64,000 bases of DNA from an uncultured Pseudomonadales bacterium (GTDB lineage Bacteria > Pseudomonadota > Gammaproteobacteria > Pseudomonadales > Azotimanducaceae): assembly GCA_958295875.1 (NCBI GenBank), contig OY282379.1, positions 3,129,046-3,193,045 on the forward strand, written 5' to 3'. Made by a program: the position numbers and the translations under genes. A model generated the notes under the pieces. The model did no database searches, was not told the DNA's origin, and saw only the letters and a list, made by a program, of their open reading frames with translations. This document shows, piece after piece, positions 26,714 to 34,706 of this stretch. Numbering within the stretch: the stretch's first letter is position 1; every line of letters starts with the position of its first letter.

Positions 26714-28957
26714 CTAGAAGAAGTAGCTCAAGCTCGCCGTGAACAGGCGCGGTTGGCCCAATGTGCCGATGACGATGGGGTCGACGCCGTCCAGCCCGAA
26801 GAAGTTCGGGAAGTGCTGCACGTCCATGTAGTACGCCTCGTCCGCTAGGTTTTCGACGTTGAACATGAGCTCCCAGCGCTCCGCCGCCAAGCCGACTTGG
26901 GCGTTCACCAACGTGTAATCCGGGTTGGTCACTGGGTTCCAAGCCAACAGCCCTTCGTACTCGCCGTTGTGGCTGAGTTGCAGCCCGGCCACCAAATCCA
27001 ACCCCGGCTTGAGGCCGCGGCGATAGTCGGCGCCGACGTTCCAGCTCACGTCCGGCGTCACTGGCGGCGTTTCGCCCTTCAAGTCCTCTCCCTCCACGAT
27101 GGTGCCGCGCTGCCACTCGGCCTCGATGACCCCCGCCGCGAACGACAGGCGCAGGGCCTCGCTCACTTGCACGCTCATCTCGGCCTCGAAGCCGTATTGC
27201 TCGGAGTCGCCCAAATTGATGATGCCCTCGATAGGCCCTTGCGGCGTGTTGATCTGATACTCGATCTGGCGCGCCTCGTAGTCGATGAAGAACGCGGCGA
27301 TGGAAGCCGTCGCGCGGCCGTCCATCCAGCGCCCCTTCCAGCCGAACTCGTAGCTCGTCGCCTTCTCGGCCTCGAAACCGAACAACTCGCTCTCGCCTTC
27401 GAAGTTGGCAAGGTTGAAGCCGCCGGGTTCGTAACCCCAAGCGACGGTGCCGTACAGCATCGACTCCTCGCCGAGCCAGCGGGTCAGCGACGCGCGGGGC
27501 AGCACTTCCGTGTCGCTTTGCTCGCTCGAGATGCCGGTGTCGCGGTTCTCGCTGGCATTCTCCCAACGGTCCACGCGCAGCCCCAAGGCGAGTTCCCAAG
27601 GGCCGAACTCGTGGGTGACGTTGCCGAAGGCCGCCATATGGCTCTTGTCGCGGTCACGGAGCTCGAACGGCACGCGGATGTTCTCGAGCTCGCGGCTCAA
27701 CGGGATGATCTCGTTATTCCACACGCCAGAGCAGGTGCCGGGCACGAACGCGCAGGCGATGGCGCCGTCGAACGTGTCGCCGATGACGCGGCTGTCCCAC
27801 ACGATGAGCTCGGAATCCATCGTTTCCTCGTAGTTCGAGTGGTAAATGCCACCGAGCCATTGGGTTGGGCCATCACCGGTGGAGGTGAGGCGGATTTCGT
27901 GGGTCGTCACCTGCATGACCTCTGGGCGGATGAGGTCCAACAGGTACTCCTCGCGGATGTCCAAATCGGAGTAGCGCTCGCTGTCCGTGTCTGTGTACGA
28001 GGTCATGTAGAGGAGATCCCATTCGTCGAGCGCCCACACAAGTTCCACCATGCCAGCCGTGGTCTGCCGTTCGTGGCGCGCGTTGGTGGTGATGTCGATG
28101 GTGTCGGGATGCCGCAGATGGGTGCCGTCCAACTCGCGGTTCCAAGTGTTGTTCGGGCCTTCGTAGTCGTTCCAACGCACCGCGGCGTAGGCGGACAAAC
28201 GGTCGCCCAAGGGCCCGGCAATGGATGCGCGGGCGCCGCGCTCTTCGGAGGCGCCGATGTCCGGGTCATTGTCTGTGCGCAGGCCGTTCAGGCGCTGCCG
28301 GTTGCTGTTCTTGAGATAGCCGTCATTGGTCACCCCGAAGCCAAACAGCCGCATGGCCCAACCGCTGTCGCCCAACGGCGCGTTCACGCTCGCCTCCAAG
28401 TCCGCCATGCCTTGGCCGCCGGCGAGGGCCTTGACGCGCCCGAACGTCTCCTCCGCGTCTGGGCGCGCGCTCACGAACTTCACCGCGCCGCCGATGTTGC
28501 TGCCGCCATACAGCGTGCCTTGCGGCCCCTTCAGTATCTCGATGCGCGCCAAGTCGCCAAAGCGCGACGAGGCGTCCGAGAAGACCTGAGCGTCGTCGAG
28601 ATAGAACCCGACGCCCTGCGTGTTGCCGAAGGACCCTAACCCGCGCATGGAGACGTTTGGAAAGCCATCGAGCCGCACGGAGAGGTTCAGGTTGGGCACT
28701 TGGAAGCCGATGTCCTCCAGCCCCTTGAGATTGCGCCGGTCGATGTCGCTCGCGCTGAGCGCAACCACCGATTCCGGGATTTCCAGCAGGCTTTCCTCGC
28801 GTTTGCGCACCGTCACCAAGATTTCCTCGATGACGCGCTCTTCGGCATCGGCGGACGCCTCTTGGGCTTGGCTCGGGGCGGCGCTGAAGACAACGCAAGC
28901 CGCAGCCAAGAATGCAGTGGCTGGCAGTGTCCCAGCATGGCTGATGGTGATGTTCAT
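26714..28957 (-). CDS. TonB-dependent outer-membrane receptor
   Basis: A 747-residue receptor. Signal peptide ending around SAAPSQAQEA, a TonB-box-like stretch (EEILVTVRKRE), an N-terminal plug (GLEDIGFQVPNLNLSV, MRGLGSFGNTQGVGFYLDDAQVF, ARIEILKGPQGTLYGGSNIGGAVKFVSA) and a beta-barrel that ends in the aromatic residue typical of BamA-inserted proteins (FTASLSYFF). Plug features resemble the large group of receptors for siderophores or aromatic compounds in marine Proteobacteria; the ligand is unknown. Adjacent to cupin, glyoxalase and Rieske genes, which hints at uptake of an organic substrate. AGAGAGTG lies before the ATG. Confidence 0.9.
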   Translation of the reverse strand: MNITISHAGTLPATAFLAAACVVFSAAPSQAQEASADAEERVIEEILVTVRKREESLLEIPESVVALSASDIDRRNLKGLEDIGFQVPNLNLSVRLDGFPNVSMRGLGSFGNTQGVGFYLDDAQVFSDASSRFGDLARIEILKGPQGTLYGGSNIGGAVKFVSARPDAEETFGRVKALAGGQGMADLEASVNAPLGDSGWAMRLFGFGVTNDGYLKNSNRQRLNGLRTDNDPDIGASEERGARASIAGPLGDRLSAYAAVRWNDYEGPNNTWNRELDGTHLRHPDTIDITTNARHERQTTAGMVELVWALDEWDLLYMTSYTDTDSERYSDLDIREEYLLDLIRPEVMQVTTHEIRLTSTGDGPTQWLGGIYHSNYEETMDSELIVWDSRVIGDTFDGAIACAFVPGTCSGVWNNEIIPLSRELENIRVPFELRDRDKSHMAAFGNVTHEFGPWELALGLRVDRWENASENRDTGISSEQSDTEVLPRASLTRWLGEESMLYGTVAWGYEPGGFNLANFEGESELFGFEAEKATSYEFGWKGRWMDGRATASIAAFFIDYEARQIEYQINTPQGPIEGIINLGDSEQYGFEAEMSVQVSEALRLSFAAGVIEAEWQRGTIVEGEDLKGETPPVTPDVSWNVGADYRRGLKPGLDLVAGLQLSHNGEYEGLLAWNPVTNPDYTLVNAQVGLAAERWELMFNVENLADEAYYMDVQHFPNFFGLDGVDPIVIGTLGQPRLFTASLSYFF

Positions 28958-29023
28958 GGTTTCACTCTCTTTTTTGAGTTTTCTTTCCCCCTAACAGCTT
29001 GACAATCCCACAAACGTATGAAG

Positions 29024-29052
29024 TTGGCAACCTCGCTCGGGGTGGCCATAAT
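29024..29052 (+). promoter_or_regulatory. Predicted sigma70 promoter of the glyoxalase gene
   Basis: TTGGCA at 29024-29029, a 17-base spacer and CATAAT at 29047-29052, about 33 bases before the ATG of the downstream gene. Located in the divergent region shared with the TonB-dependent receptor. Confidence 0.55.
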
Positions 29053-29084
29053 CCAAGCTGTTCATCTCGCTAGGGGAGAGAGGC

Positions 29085-29480
29085 ATGGCAAAGGCCATAC
29101 ACACGATGATCCGCGTGCTGGAACTCGACCGCTCAATCGACTTCTACCAGCGCGCGTTTGGGCTCGGCATCGCGGAGCGGTTGGACTTCAAGGACTTCGC
29201 GCTTGTCTATCTCCGCAATGCCGAAAACGACTTTGAGATAGAGCTAACGTGGAATCAGGATCAGAGCGAGCCATACAGCCACGGCGACGGTTACGGGCAT
29301 GTCGCCGTGGTGGTGGACGATCTAGCTGCCGAACACGCTCGCTTTGAGGGGGAAGGGCTGCATCCCGATGCCGTCAAGGAGTTCCATCGGGACGGTGCGC
29401 TCCTGGCGCGGTTCTTCTTCGTGCAAGACCCGGACGGCTACAAGATCGAGGTGTTGGAGCGGCACGGCCGCTATCAATAG
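29085..29480 (+). CDS. gloA: Lactoylglutathione lyase (glyoxalase I), VOC family
   Basis: A 131-residue metalloenzyme that isomerises the hemithioacetal of methylglyoxal and glutathione (family function). Metal ligands line up with E. coli GlxI: His6 (HTMIRV), Glu53 (IELTWN), His72 (GYGHVAV) and Glu122 (KIEVLE). The RSIDFYQRAFGLGIAERLDF segment is characteristic. AGGGGAGAGAGG precedes the ATG, and a good promoter lies at 29024-29052. A broader VOC-family role on another substrate is possible given the Rieske oxygenase next door. Confidence 0.87.
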   Translation: MAKAIHTMIRVLELDRSIDFYQRAFGLGIAERLDFKDFALVYLRNAENDFEIELTWNQDQSEPYSHGDGYGHVAVVVDDLAAEHARFEGEGLHPDAVKEFHRDGALLARFFFVQDPDGYKIEVLERHGRYQ

Positions 29481-29566
29481 CGCCGGTTGCTTGACGCCGG
29501 CCTGCCGCGCCCCTCCTCCGCGCCGGGAAGATCGCTGCCAAGCGTGCGGTGACGCTCGGCCCGGCC

Positions 29567-30748
29567 TTAGGCGCTTGCAACCTCCAACAGCGGTCGGCCC
29601 AACGCCGCGCGATGCACGTTGTGGTAATGCAGCAGCGCCGGCTCGTTGCGGCCGAACAACACATGGCTTTGGATGCCAGCATTGGCGCTGCGCTGGGTGC
29701 TCGCCGCGACGTGATAGTCCTCGTCCCGCACGATGGCGTTGAAGCCGTCGAACCGCTCCTCGTAGCGATGCCCAGCGTAATCCGCCTTGGCGCCGGGCAT
29801 CACGTAGAAGCTGTGTGCGGTGCGCGATCGCCCCGGAGTGTCCTTGTCCGGAAAAATGCGGATGACGTCGACGGCGCTGCCATCCACTAGGAAGATGGTG
29901 TTTGGGTACACGAAGTAAACGCAGAGCGTCATGGAGCGAAACGGCCACTCGTTGAGGTCCGACGCGGACTTGGCCTGCTCTTCAAAGCCCTGCACCAAGG
30001 CGAACACCATGCGGTAGTTGCGGCCGAAGATGTCGTGGGTTTGCAGATTGCCGCGGATGTCGCTGGCGAGGGTCTCCCGATGCAGCGTGTCGAAGTGGTA
30101 GTTCTCGCCAAATGTGTCGATGGCGAGCTTCCAGTTGAGGGGTGCCTCAATGATCTGCGAAGCGCCGTAGCTGTGTTCCGCCAAGCCCCAATGGGCCATG
30201 TCGTCCTCAAGGCCGTCGAGCGTCGCGTCAACGTCGATCTCGCCGCCCGGCGTCGGCTTCACCCAGAGCATGCCGTGTCGCTCCACGGCCGGCAGCTCGA
30301 TGAGGCCAAAGGCGCTCTTGTCCACGGCACCGAAGCGCTGTTCGCGGTTGACGGCGATCAGCGCGCCGTCGCTCGCGTACGTCCAAGCATGGAAGGGGCA
30401 GCTGAAGCGTGAGCGGCGCTTGCCGCGGCCATCCGGCACCACTTGGGCGCCGCGATGCCGGCAGGTATTGGCGAACGCGCGGAATGTGCCCGCTTCGTCT
30501 CGCGTCATCAGGATGGGCAGGCCCGTTTCGCTGTCTGCCCAATAGCTGCCAGGCTTCGGCAAGTCTCCCGACAGCCCCGTGAAGAGCGGCGTGTCGCGGA
30601 AAAACGTCTGTTGTTCCTCTGCCAGCAGCTTGGGGCAGGTGAAATCGGCGAGCGGGCTTTGCGCGATGCCCTCGCCATGCACCTCGCCGGCATGGTCGAA
30701 GCCATGCCGCAAAATGCCCAGTAGCCGCTGCTGCTCCTCGATTCTCAT
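29567..30748 (-). CDS. Rieske non-heme iron oxygenase, alpha subunit
   Basis: A 393-residue aromatic-ring-hydroxylating or related Rieske oxygenase. The [2Fe-2S] Rieske ligands are CRHRGAQV (Cys, His) and CPFHAWTY (Cys, His); the mononuclear iron site is in FGENYHFDTLHRE (two His) with an Asp expected further on. No ferredoxin, reductase or beta-subunit gene is adjacent, so electron-transfer partners must be encoded elsewhere. Substrate unknown; family members act on aromatic, quaternary-amine and other compounds. ATG at 30748. Confidence 0.88.
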   Translation of the reverse strand: MRIEEQQRLLGILRHGFDHAGEVHGEGIAQSPLADFTCPKLLAEEQQTFFRDTPLFTGLSGDLPKPGSYWADSETGLPILMTRDEAGTFRAFANTCRHRGAQVVPDGRGKRRSRFSCPFHAWTYASDGALIAVNREQRFGAVDKSAFGLIELPAVERHGMLWVKPTPGGEIDVDATLDGLEDDMAHWGLAEHSYGASQIIEAPLNWKLAIDTFGENYHFDTLHRETLASDIRGNLQTHDIFGRNYRMVFALVQGFEEQAKSASDLNEWPFRSMTLCVYFVYPNTIFLVDGSAVDVIRIFPDKDTPGRSRTAHSFYVMPGAKADYAGHRYEERFDGFNAIVRDEDYHVAASTQRSANAGIQSHVLFGRNEPALLHYHNVHRAALGRPLLEVASA

Positions 30749-30859
30749 GCGCGGGTTCCTATAGGTCGTGGAAGGCTGAGGTCGGCGGCAAGCCTAGCAT
30801 GGCGCACTTGGCCGGCAAGCGCCGGCAGAGTGTGGCTGTGGAGCCATGCTCGTCAGCCG

Positions 30860-31414
30860 CTACGGGCATCGCAAGTCCCGCCCGCTCGCATCTTCGCGGA
30901 TGCCGTCTCCGTCGTCATCCCGTGCCAGGCGGGCGCGGCCCTGCGCGTTCAGGATCGCTTGGCGGGCGTAGCGCAAATCGCCGTTGGCGGGGCAGTAGGT
31001 GAAATTGCCGCTCTGCCAATCCGTCAGGCCAGATGGCAGGAACGAAAGGTGCCGCCGGTTGCGGAAGGAGCGCCAGAACACGCGGTCTGCTTGCCGCAAG
31101 CCGGGCAGCCGCCGCAGCGGCGTGTCCTCGGCATCCAAGTTGCCATCGCCATCCACGTCCACAAAGATCAGCGCGCCTTCGTGCCAAGTGTTGCGCAGGC
31201 CGCAGCCGCCGCCCGCCGAAGGGCACAGCGTCGCCGTGGCGCGGTGCGTCACCGCCGCATGCCGGGTGAAGGCCACCGCGCCAAGCGTTTGGTTGAGCGC
31301 GGCGCTGGCGCGGCGCGTCTCGATGAGGTGGCTGCCGTTCACCGTGGCCCATGAAAGCAGGGCGCCGCCAACGGCGAGGGCCACGAGCAGTTCGATCAGT
31401 GTCAGGCCGCGCAT
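30860..31414 (-). CDS. fimT: GspH/FimT-type minor pseudopilin with acidic calcium-loop-like motifs
   Basis: A prepilin of about 184 residues. The leader is only MRG, then LTLIELLVALAVGGALLSWA with Glu at mature position 5. ASAALNQTLGAVAFTRHAAVTH and the TLCPSAGGGCG region match GspH/FimT. Two acidic loops, DVDGDGNLDAED and DDDGDGIREDA, resemble calcium-binding DxDxDG loops, as in the pilE and pilW products. It is separated from the main pilin cluster by about 7.5 kb. The ATG at 31414 is set by the leader; an upstream in-frame extension is not credible. Confidence 0.83.
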   Translation of the reverse strand: MRGLTLIELLVALAVGGALLSWATVNGSHLIETRRASAALNQTLGAVAFTRHAAVTHRATATLCPSAGGGCGLRNTWHEGALIFVDVDGDGNLDAEDTPLRRLPGLRQADRVFWRSFRNRRHLSFLPSGLTDWQSGNFTYCPANGDLRYARQAILNAQGRARLARDDDGDGIREDASGRDLRCP

Positions 31415-31614
31415 CGGGCTAGCATGGCAGCCGTGGCGCAGTGTGCAATCCGGCGTGGGCTGCGTTGGGTGGCGGACATCGCCGGGCGCGGTTGTGCGCT
31501 TCGGCTTGCAGAAGGCATCGCTCAACGCAGGTTATGTGGTGGGCGTCCTGGGGGGCGCGCTGTCGGGCTCAATCGCCGCCGCTGCCGCAGTGCGCCTTCA
31601 CCGCGTGGCTGGCG

Positions 31615-32604
31615 TCAGTCCATGAAGAGAATGCGCTTGTACCAAGGCTTCTTGCGCTCGGCGGGCGCGGCTTCCGCTTGGGCGGTGGTGGGCGGCGGCA
31701 CATAGCCTTCGGGATGCTCGATTCGCAAGGGCGGCGGCGCATCGGGCCGATCGAAGAGCCCGAGCGACATCACATTCACCCACGAGCGGTCGCGGTTGCG
31801 GACAGTCTCTTCGAGCACGAGGCTGCCTTGTTCGTCGAAGGCAGGGAAGTCCGGGTGGTTGATGGCCAGGATGCGCAGGGCATCGTTGGCCGCCGCGTCG
31901 AGGCCGAGCCGGTGGTTGGCTTCAACGAGTATGGCGAGCGCCTGCGCCGCGGCGGGGGTTTGCGAGTAGTTTTCGAGCACCGAGCGGGCGCGGTTTGCCG
32001 CCGCTATATGGGCGCCGCGCGAGATGTAGTAGTTGGCGATTTGGATTTCCGAATCCGCGATGACGTTGCGCAGATGAATCATGCGCTGGCGGGCATCCTT
32101 CGCGTAGTCGCTGTCCGGATGGTCTCTGAGCAGGGCGGCGAAGTGCGCGAAAGCCTTGCGCGCGTTGGTGGTGTCGCGCTTGGCCGCGTCGGCGGGGCGC
32201 AAGCGGTCGAACAGGCCGGTGCCCTCGGCATCGGCGATGAGGCCGCGCAGGTAGTACGCGTAATCGATGTGATCGTGTTGTGGATGCAGCCGAATGAAGC
32301 GATCTGCGGCCGCCTCCGCGGCCTCCAAGTCACGCGCCATGTAGTTGGCGTAAATCAGTTCGAGTTGCGCCTGCTCGGCGTAGCGCCCAAACGGGAACCG
32401 AGCCTCTAAGCGGCCAAGCTTGTCGATGCCGGCGCGGTAGTTGTTGCTCCGCAGGCTGCTTTGCGCGCTCTCGTAGAGAATCTGCTCGGTAGTTTCGAGT
32501 TCTGCCTCGGCCTCTTCATCGTCGCCGACGAAAGGCATCCAAGCGCAGCCAGCCAAAAGGGCCGCGAGCGCCCATGCCACGCCCGCAAGAGCCATGCGTT
32601 TCAT
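31615..32604 (-). CDS. bamD: Outer-membrane assembly lipoprotein BamD
   Basis: Essential lipoprotein of the BAM complex that inserts beta-barrels such as the TonB receptor into the outer membrane. Signal peptide with lipobox LLAGC (lipidated Cys20), then TPR repeats: YESAQSSLRSNNYRAGIDKLGRLEARFPFG, AQLELIYANYMARDLEAAEAAADRFIRLHP, and the WVNVMSLGLFD-type C-terminal helix. The Pro- and basic-rich tail after residue 290 is longer than in E. coli (245 residues). Divergent from rluD-pgeF, as in E. coli. Confidence 0.95.
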   Translation of the reverse strand: MKRMALAGVAWALAALLAGCAWMPFVGDDEEAEAELETTEQILYESAQSSLRSNNYRAGIDKLGRLEARFPFGRYAEQAQLELIYANYMARDLEAAEAAADRFIRLHPQHDHIDYAYYLRGLIADAEGTGLFDRLRPADAAKRDTTNARKAFAHFAALLRDHPDSDYAKDARQRMIHLRNVIADSEIQIANYYISRGAHIAAANRARSVLENYSQTPAAAQALAILVEANHRLGLDAAANDALRILAINHPDFPAFDEQGSLVLEETVRNRDRSWVNVMSLGLFDRPDAPPPLRIEHPEGYVPPPTTAQAEAAPAERKKPWYKRILFMD

Positions 32605-32774
32605 GGCGGGGATTCTAGCGCCCATTGGCGCCTGATTCGACCGGATTGCGGATGCGCCGGCAGTTGGACGCCGCTGATGGCCGGATCGCGACCGCGGCGG
32701 AGGGGCTTGGGGAGCGCCGCTTCATGCAGCGCCGCCTGCCGTCGCCCGATCACGCCTGTGCTACCGTCGCGCCG

Positions 32775-33740
32775 ATGAGCGCGCAACGGCACGTCTTGGC
32801 CGACACGGTGCCGGCGCATCGGGCCGGCGAGCGGCTGGACCGAGTGGCGGCGGAGTGCTTCGGCCAGTTCTCGCGGATGCAGCTTGCGGCGTGGATTCGG
32901 TGTGGTGCGCTGCGGTTGGATCATTCGGCAGCGAAGCCGGCGCAGCGCGTCGCCGGCGGCGAGGCGCTCACGCTGGATGCGTCGGTGGAGCGCCGTGTGG
33001 GGGATCTGGCGCCAGAGCCAGTGCCGTTTGCCGTGGTGCATGAGGACGCGCATGTGCTGGTGGTGGACAAACCGGCTGGCGTCGTGGTGCATCCCGGCGC
33101 CGGCGTTGCCGGCGGCACGCTGGTGAATGGCCTGCTGGCGCATCGCCCGGCCCTCGCCGCGCTGCCGCGCGCCGGCCTCGTCCACCGGCTGGACAAGGAA
33201 ACCAGCGGGCTGATGTTGGTGGCCGCCTCGCCGCAGGCGTTGCCGGCGCTCACGCGCGCGATGGCCGGGCGCGCCATTGGCCGCGAGTACCTTGCCGTGG
33301 CAGAAGGCGCACTCACTGGCGGCCGCCGCGTGGAATTGCCCATCGGCCGCGACCCGGCGCGCCGCACCCGCCAGCGTGTGCGCGCAGACGGGCGGCCGGC
33401 AGCTTCGGTCGTGCGCGTGGAGCAACGCTATCGGGCGCACACTGCGGTGCATGTGACGCTTGAAACCGGGCGCACCCACCAAGTGCGGGTACACATGAGC
33501 GCCATCGGCCATCCGCTGGTGGGGGATCACCGCTACGGTGCCCGCGGGCGGTTGCCGAAGGCGCCGACCGATGCGCTGCTGCAGGCTGTGCGGCAGTTTC
33601 GCCGCCAAGCGCTGCACGCTCGCCAGCTCAGCTTCGCGCATCCGATCACGGGTGCCGCAATGTCCTTTTCGAGCCCCATTCCGGCGGACATCGCCAGTTT
33701 GCTTGAGGCGCTGGCAGACGATGCCGCTGGCGCTGTTTGA
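32775..33740 (+). CDS. rluD: 23S rRNA pseudouridine synthase RluD
   Basis: Pseudouridine synthase acting on helix 69 of 23S rRNA (U1911/1915/1917 in E. coli). N-terminal S4 domain (residues about 14-75), catalytic domain with the HRLDKETSGLMLVA motif carrying the catalytic Asp, and TGRTHQVRVHMSAIGHPLVGD. ATG at 32775 gives 321 residues (E. coli 326); the open frame further upstream overlaps the bamD start and is not used. Overlaps pgeF by 20 bases. Confidence 0.94.
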   Translation: MSAQRHVLADTVPAHRAGERLDRVAAECFGQFSRMQLAAWIRCGALRLDHSAAKPAQRVAGGEALTLDASVERRVGDLAPEPVPFAVVHEDAHVLVVDKPAGVVVHPGAGVAGGTLVNGLLAHRPALAALPRAGLVHRLDKETSGLMLVAASPQALPALTRAMAGRAIGREYLAVAEGALTGGRRVELPIGRDPARRTRQRVRADGRPAASVVRVEQRYRAHTAVHVTLETGRTHQVRVHMSAIGHPLVGDHRYGARGRLPKAPTDALLQAVRQFRRQALHARQLSFAHPITGAAMSFSSPIPADIASLLEALADDAAGAV

Positions 33741-34461
33741 GGCGGCATGGCCGGCGCCGCGCGGCATCGGCGCCGGCTGCACCACCCGTGCTGGAGGTGC
33801 CAGCGCCGGCCCTTACGCCACGTTGAATGTGGGCGCTGGCGTCCGCGATGCGCCAGAGCGCGTGGCGGAGAACCGCTGGCGCCTGCTCGCGGCGACAGGT
33901 TGTGAAGGGATTCAATGGCTGCATCAAACGCATGGCGCGGAGGTCTTCCACGCTGCTCAGCTGCCAGCGTCACCACGCCCGGACGACCGCGGGGACGCTC
34001 CCGCCGCCGACGCGATGTGGACGGAGCGACGCGGCTTGGCGTTGGCGGTGACGGTGGCGGATTGCGTGCCAGCGCTCCTTTGCGACGCACGGGGCGGCGT
34101 GGTGGCCGCGCTGCACTGCGGCTGGCGGGGCGCGACGGGCGGTGTCATCGAAGCGACGTTGGCGGCGCTGCCGGCGGCGCCGGAAACGTTGCGCGCTTGG
34201 CTCGGCCCAGCGATTTGCGCGGCGTGCTACGAGGTGGGTGACGACGTGCATGGCCGTGCCGGCGGCGGGGCGGCGTTCACTCGAGCCGGAGGCGGCAAGT
34301 GGCGCTTCGACCTGCCGGCGTATGTGGCCGAGCGCCTCGCATCGTTCGGCGTGCGCGAGGTGGCACGCAGTGGCGTCTGCGTTTCGTGTGACGAACGGTT
34401 CTTCTCGCATCGCCGCGACGGCATCACCGGACGCATGGCGGCGGTGATCTGGCGCCGCTGA
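33721..34461 (+). CDS. pgeF: Purine nucleoside phosphorylase/laccase-domain protein PgeF (YfiH)
   Basis: A 246-residue DUF152 protein. The zinc-site residues are visible: WLHQTHGAEV, TVADCVPALLCD and ALHCGWRGATGG. E. coli YfiH has been called polyphenol oxidase and, more recently, a peptidoglycan-editing factor; mammalian relatives act as purine nucleoside phosphorylases. The order rluD-pgeF opposite bamD is conserved. The ATG at 33721 lies inside the end of rluD, so the two are probably translationally coupled. Confidence 0.92.
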   Translation: MPLALFEAAWPAPRGIGAGCTTRAGGASAGPYATLNVGAGVRDAPERVAENRWRLLAATGCEGIQWLHQTHGAEVFHAAQLPASPRPDDRGDAPAADAMWTERRGLALAVTVADCVPALLCDARGGVVAALHCGWRGATGGVIEATLAALPAAPETLRAWLGPAICAACYEVGDDVHGRAGGGAAFTRAGGGKWRFDLPAYVAERLASFGVREVARSGVCVSCDERFFSHRRDGITGRMAAVIWRR

Positions 34462-34534
34462 CTTGGGTGGCCTGAGGGCGCGGTTCGCCGTTCCAGGCGC
34501 TGACGCGCTGATCCCGTAGCGCGCGAAAATGTGC

Positions 34535-34562
34535 TGGACACGGCGCAGAAGCGGCGTATAGT
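34535..34562 (+). promoter_or_regulatory. Predicted sigma70 promoter of the leuA leader
   Basis: TGGACA at 34535-34540, 16-base spacer, TATAGT at 34557-34562. The predicted start point (about 34569) lies just before the leader-peptide ATG at 34574. Confidence 0.6.
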
Positions 34563-34573
34563 GCGCTCCTGAC

Positions 34574-34639
34574 ATGGCCTCTCCACGCGCAACCCTGCTC
34601 GCCATCCTGTCGCTGCTCCTGCCGGCGTTGCCGGCATAA
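34574..34639 (+). CDS. Leucine-rich leader peptide of leuA (candidate attenuator)
   Basis: A 21-codon open frame, MASPRATLLAILSLLLPALPA, followed by TAA. Seven of 21 residues are leucine, including two runs (LL, LLL), and it lies between a good promoter and leuA. A perfect 7-bp hairpin, TGCCGGC-GTT-GCCGGCA at 34620-34636, overlaps its last codons and a second short stem (GGGCG-CTT-CGCCC) follows at about 34650. This is the layout of a leucine-sensing leader. No U-run follows, so the mechanism may not be a classical terminator. I see no alternative explanation for the codon bias. Confidence 0.65.
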   Translation: MASPRATLLAILSLLLPALPA

Positions 34640-34706
34640 CTCTCCTCATCAAGGGCGCTTCGCCCACCTCGTCCCAAGCAACGACACCGTAAGTCGAGGA
34701 TTCCCC

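Noticed and set aside
26897..28639. Plus-strand open frame of 580 codons opposite the TonB-dependent receptor
   Set aside because: The receptor on the minus strand has full family architecture; the plus frame has no motif.
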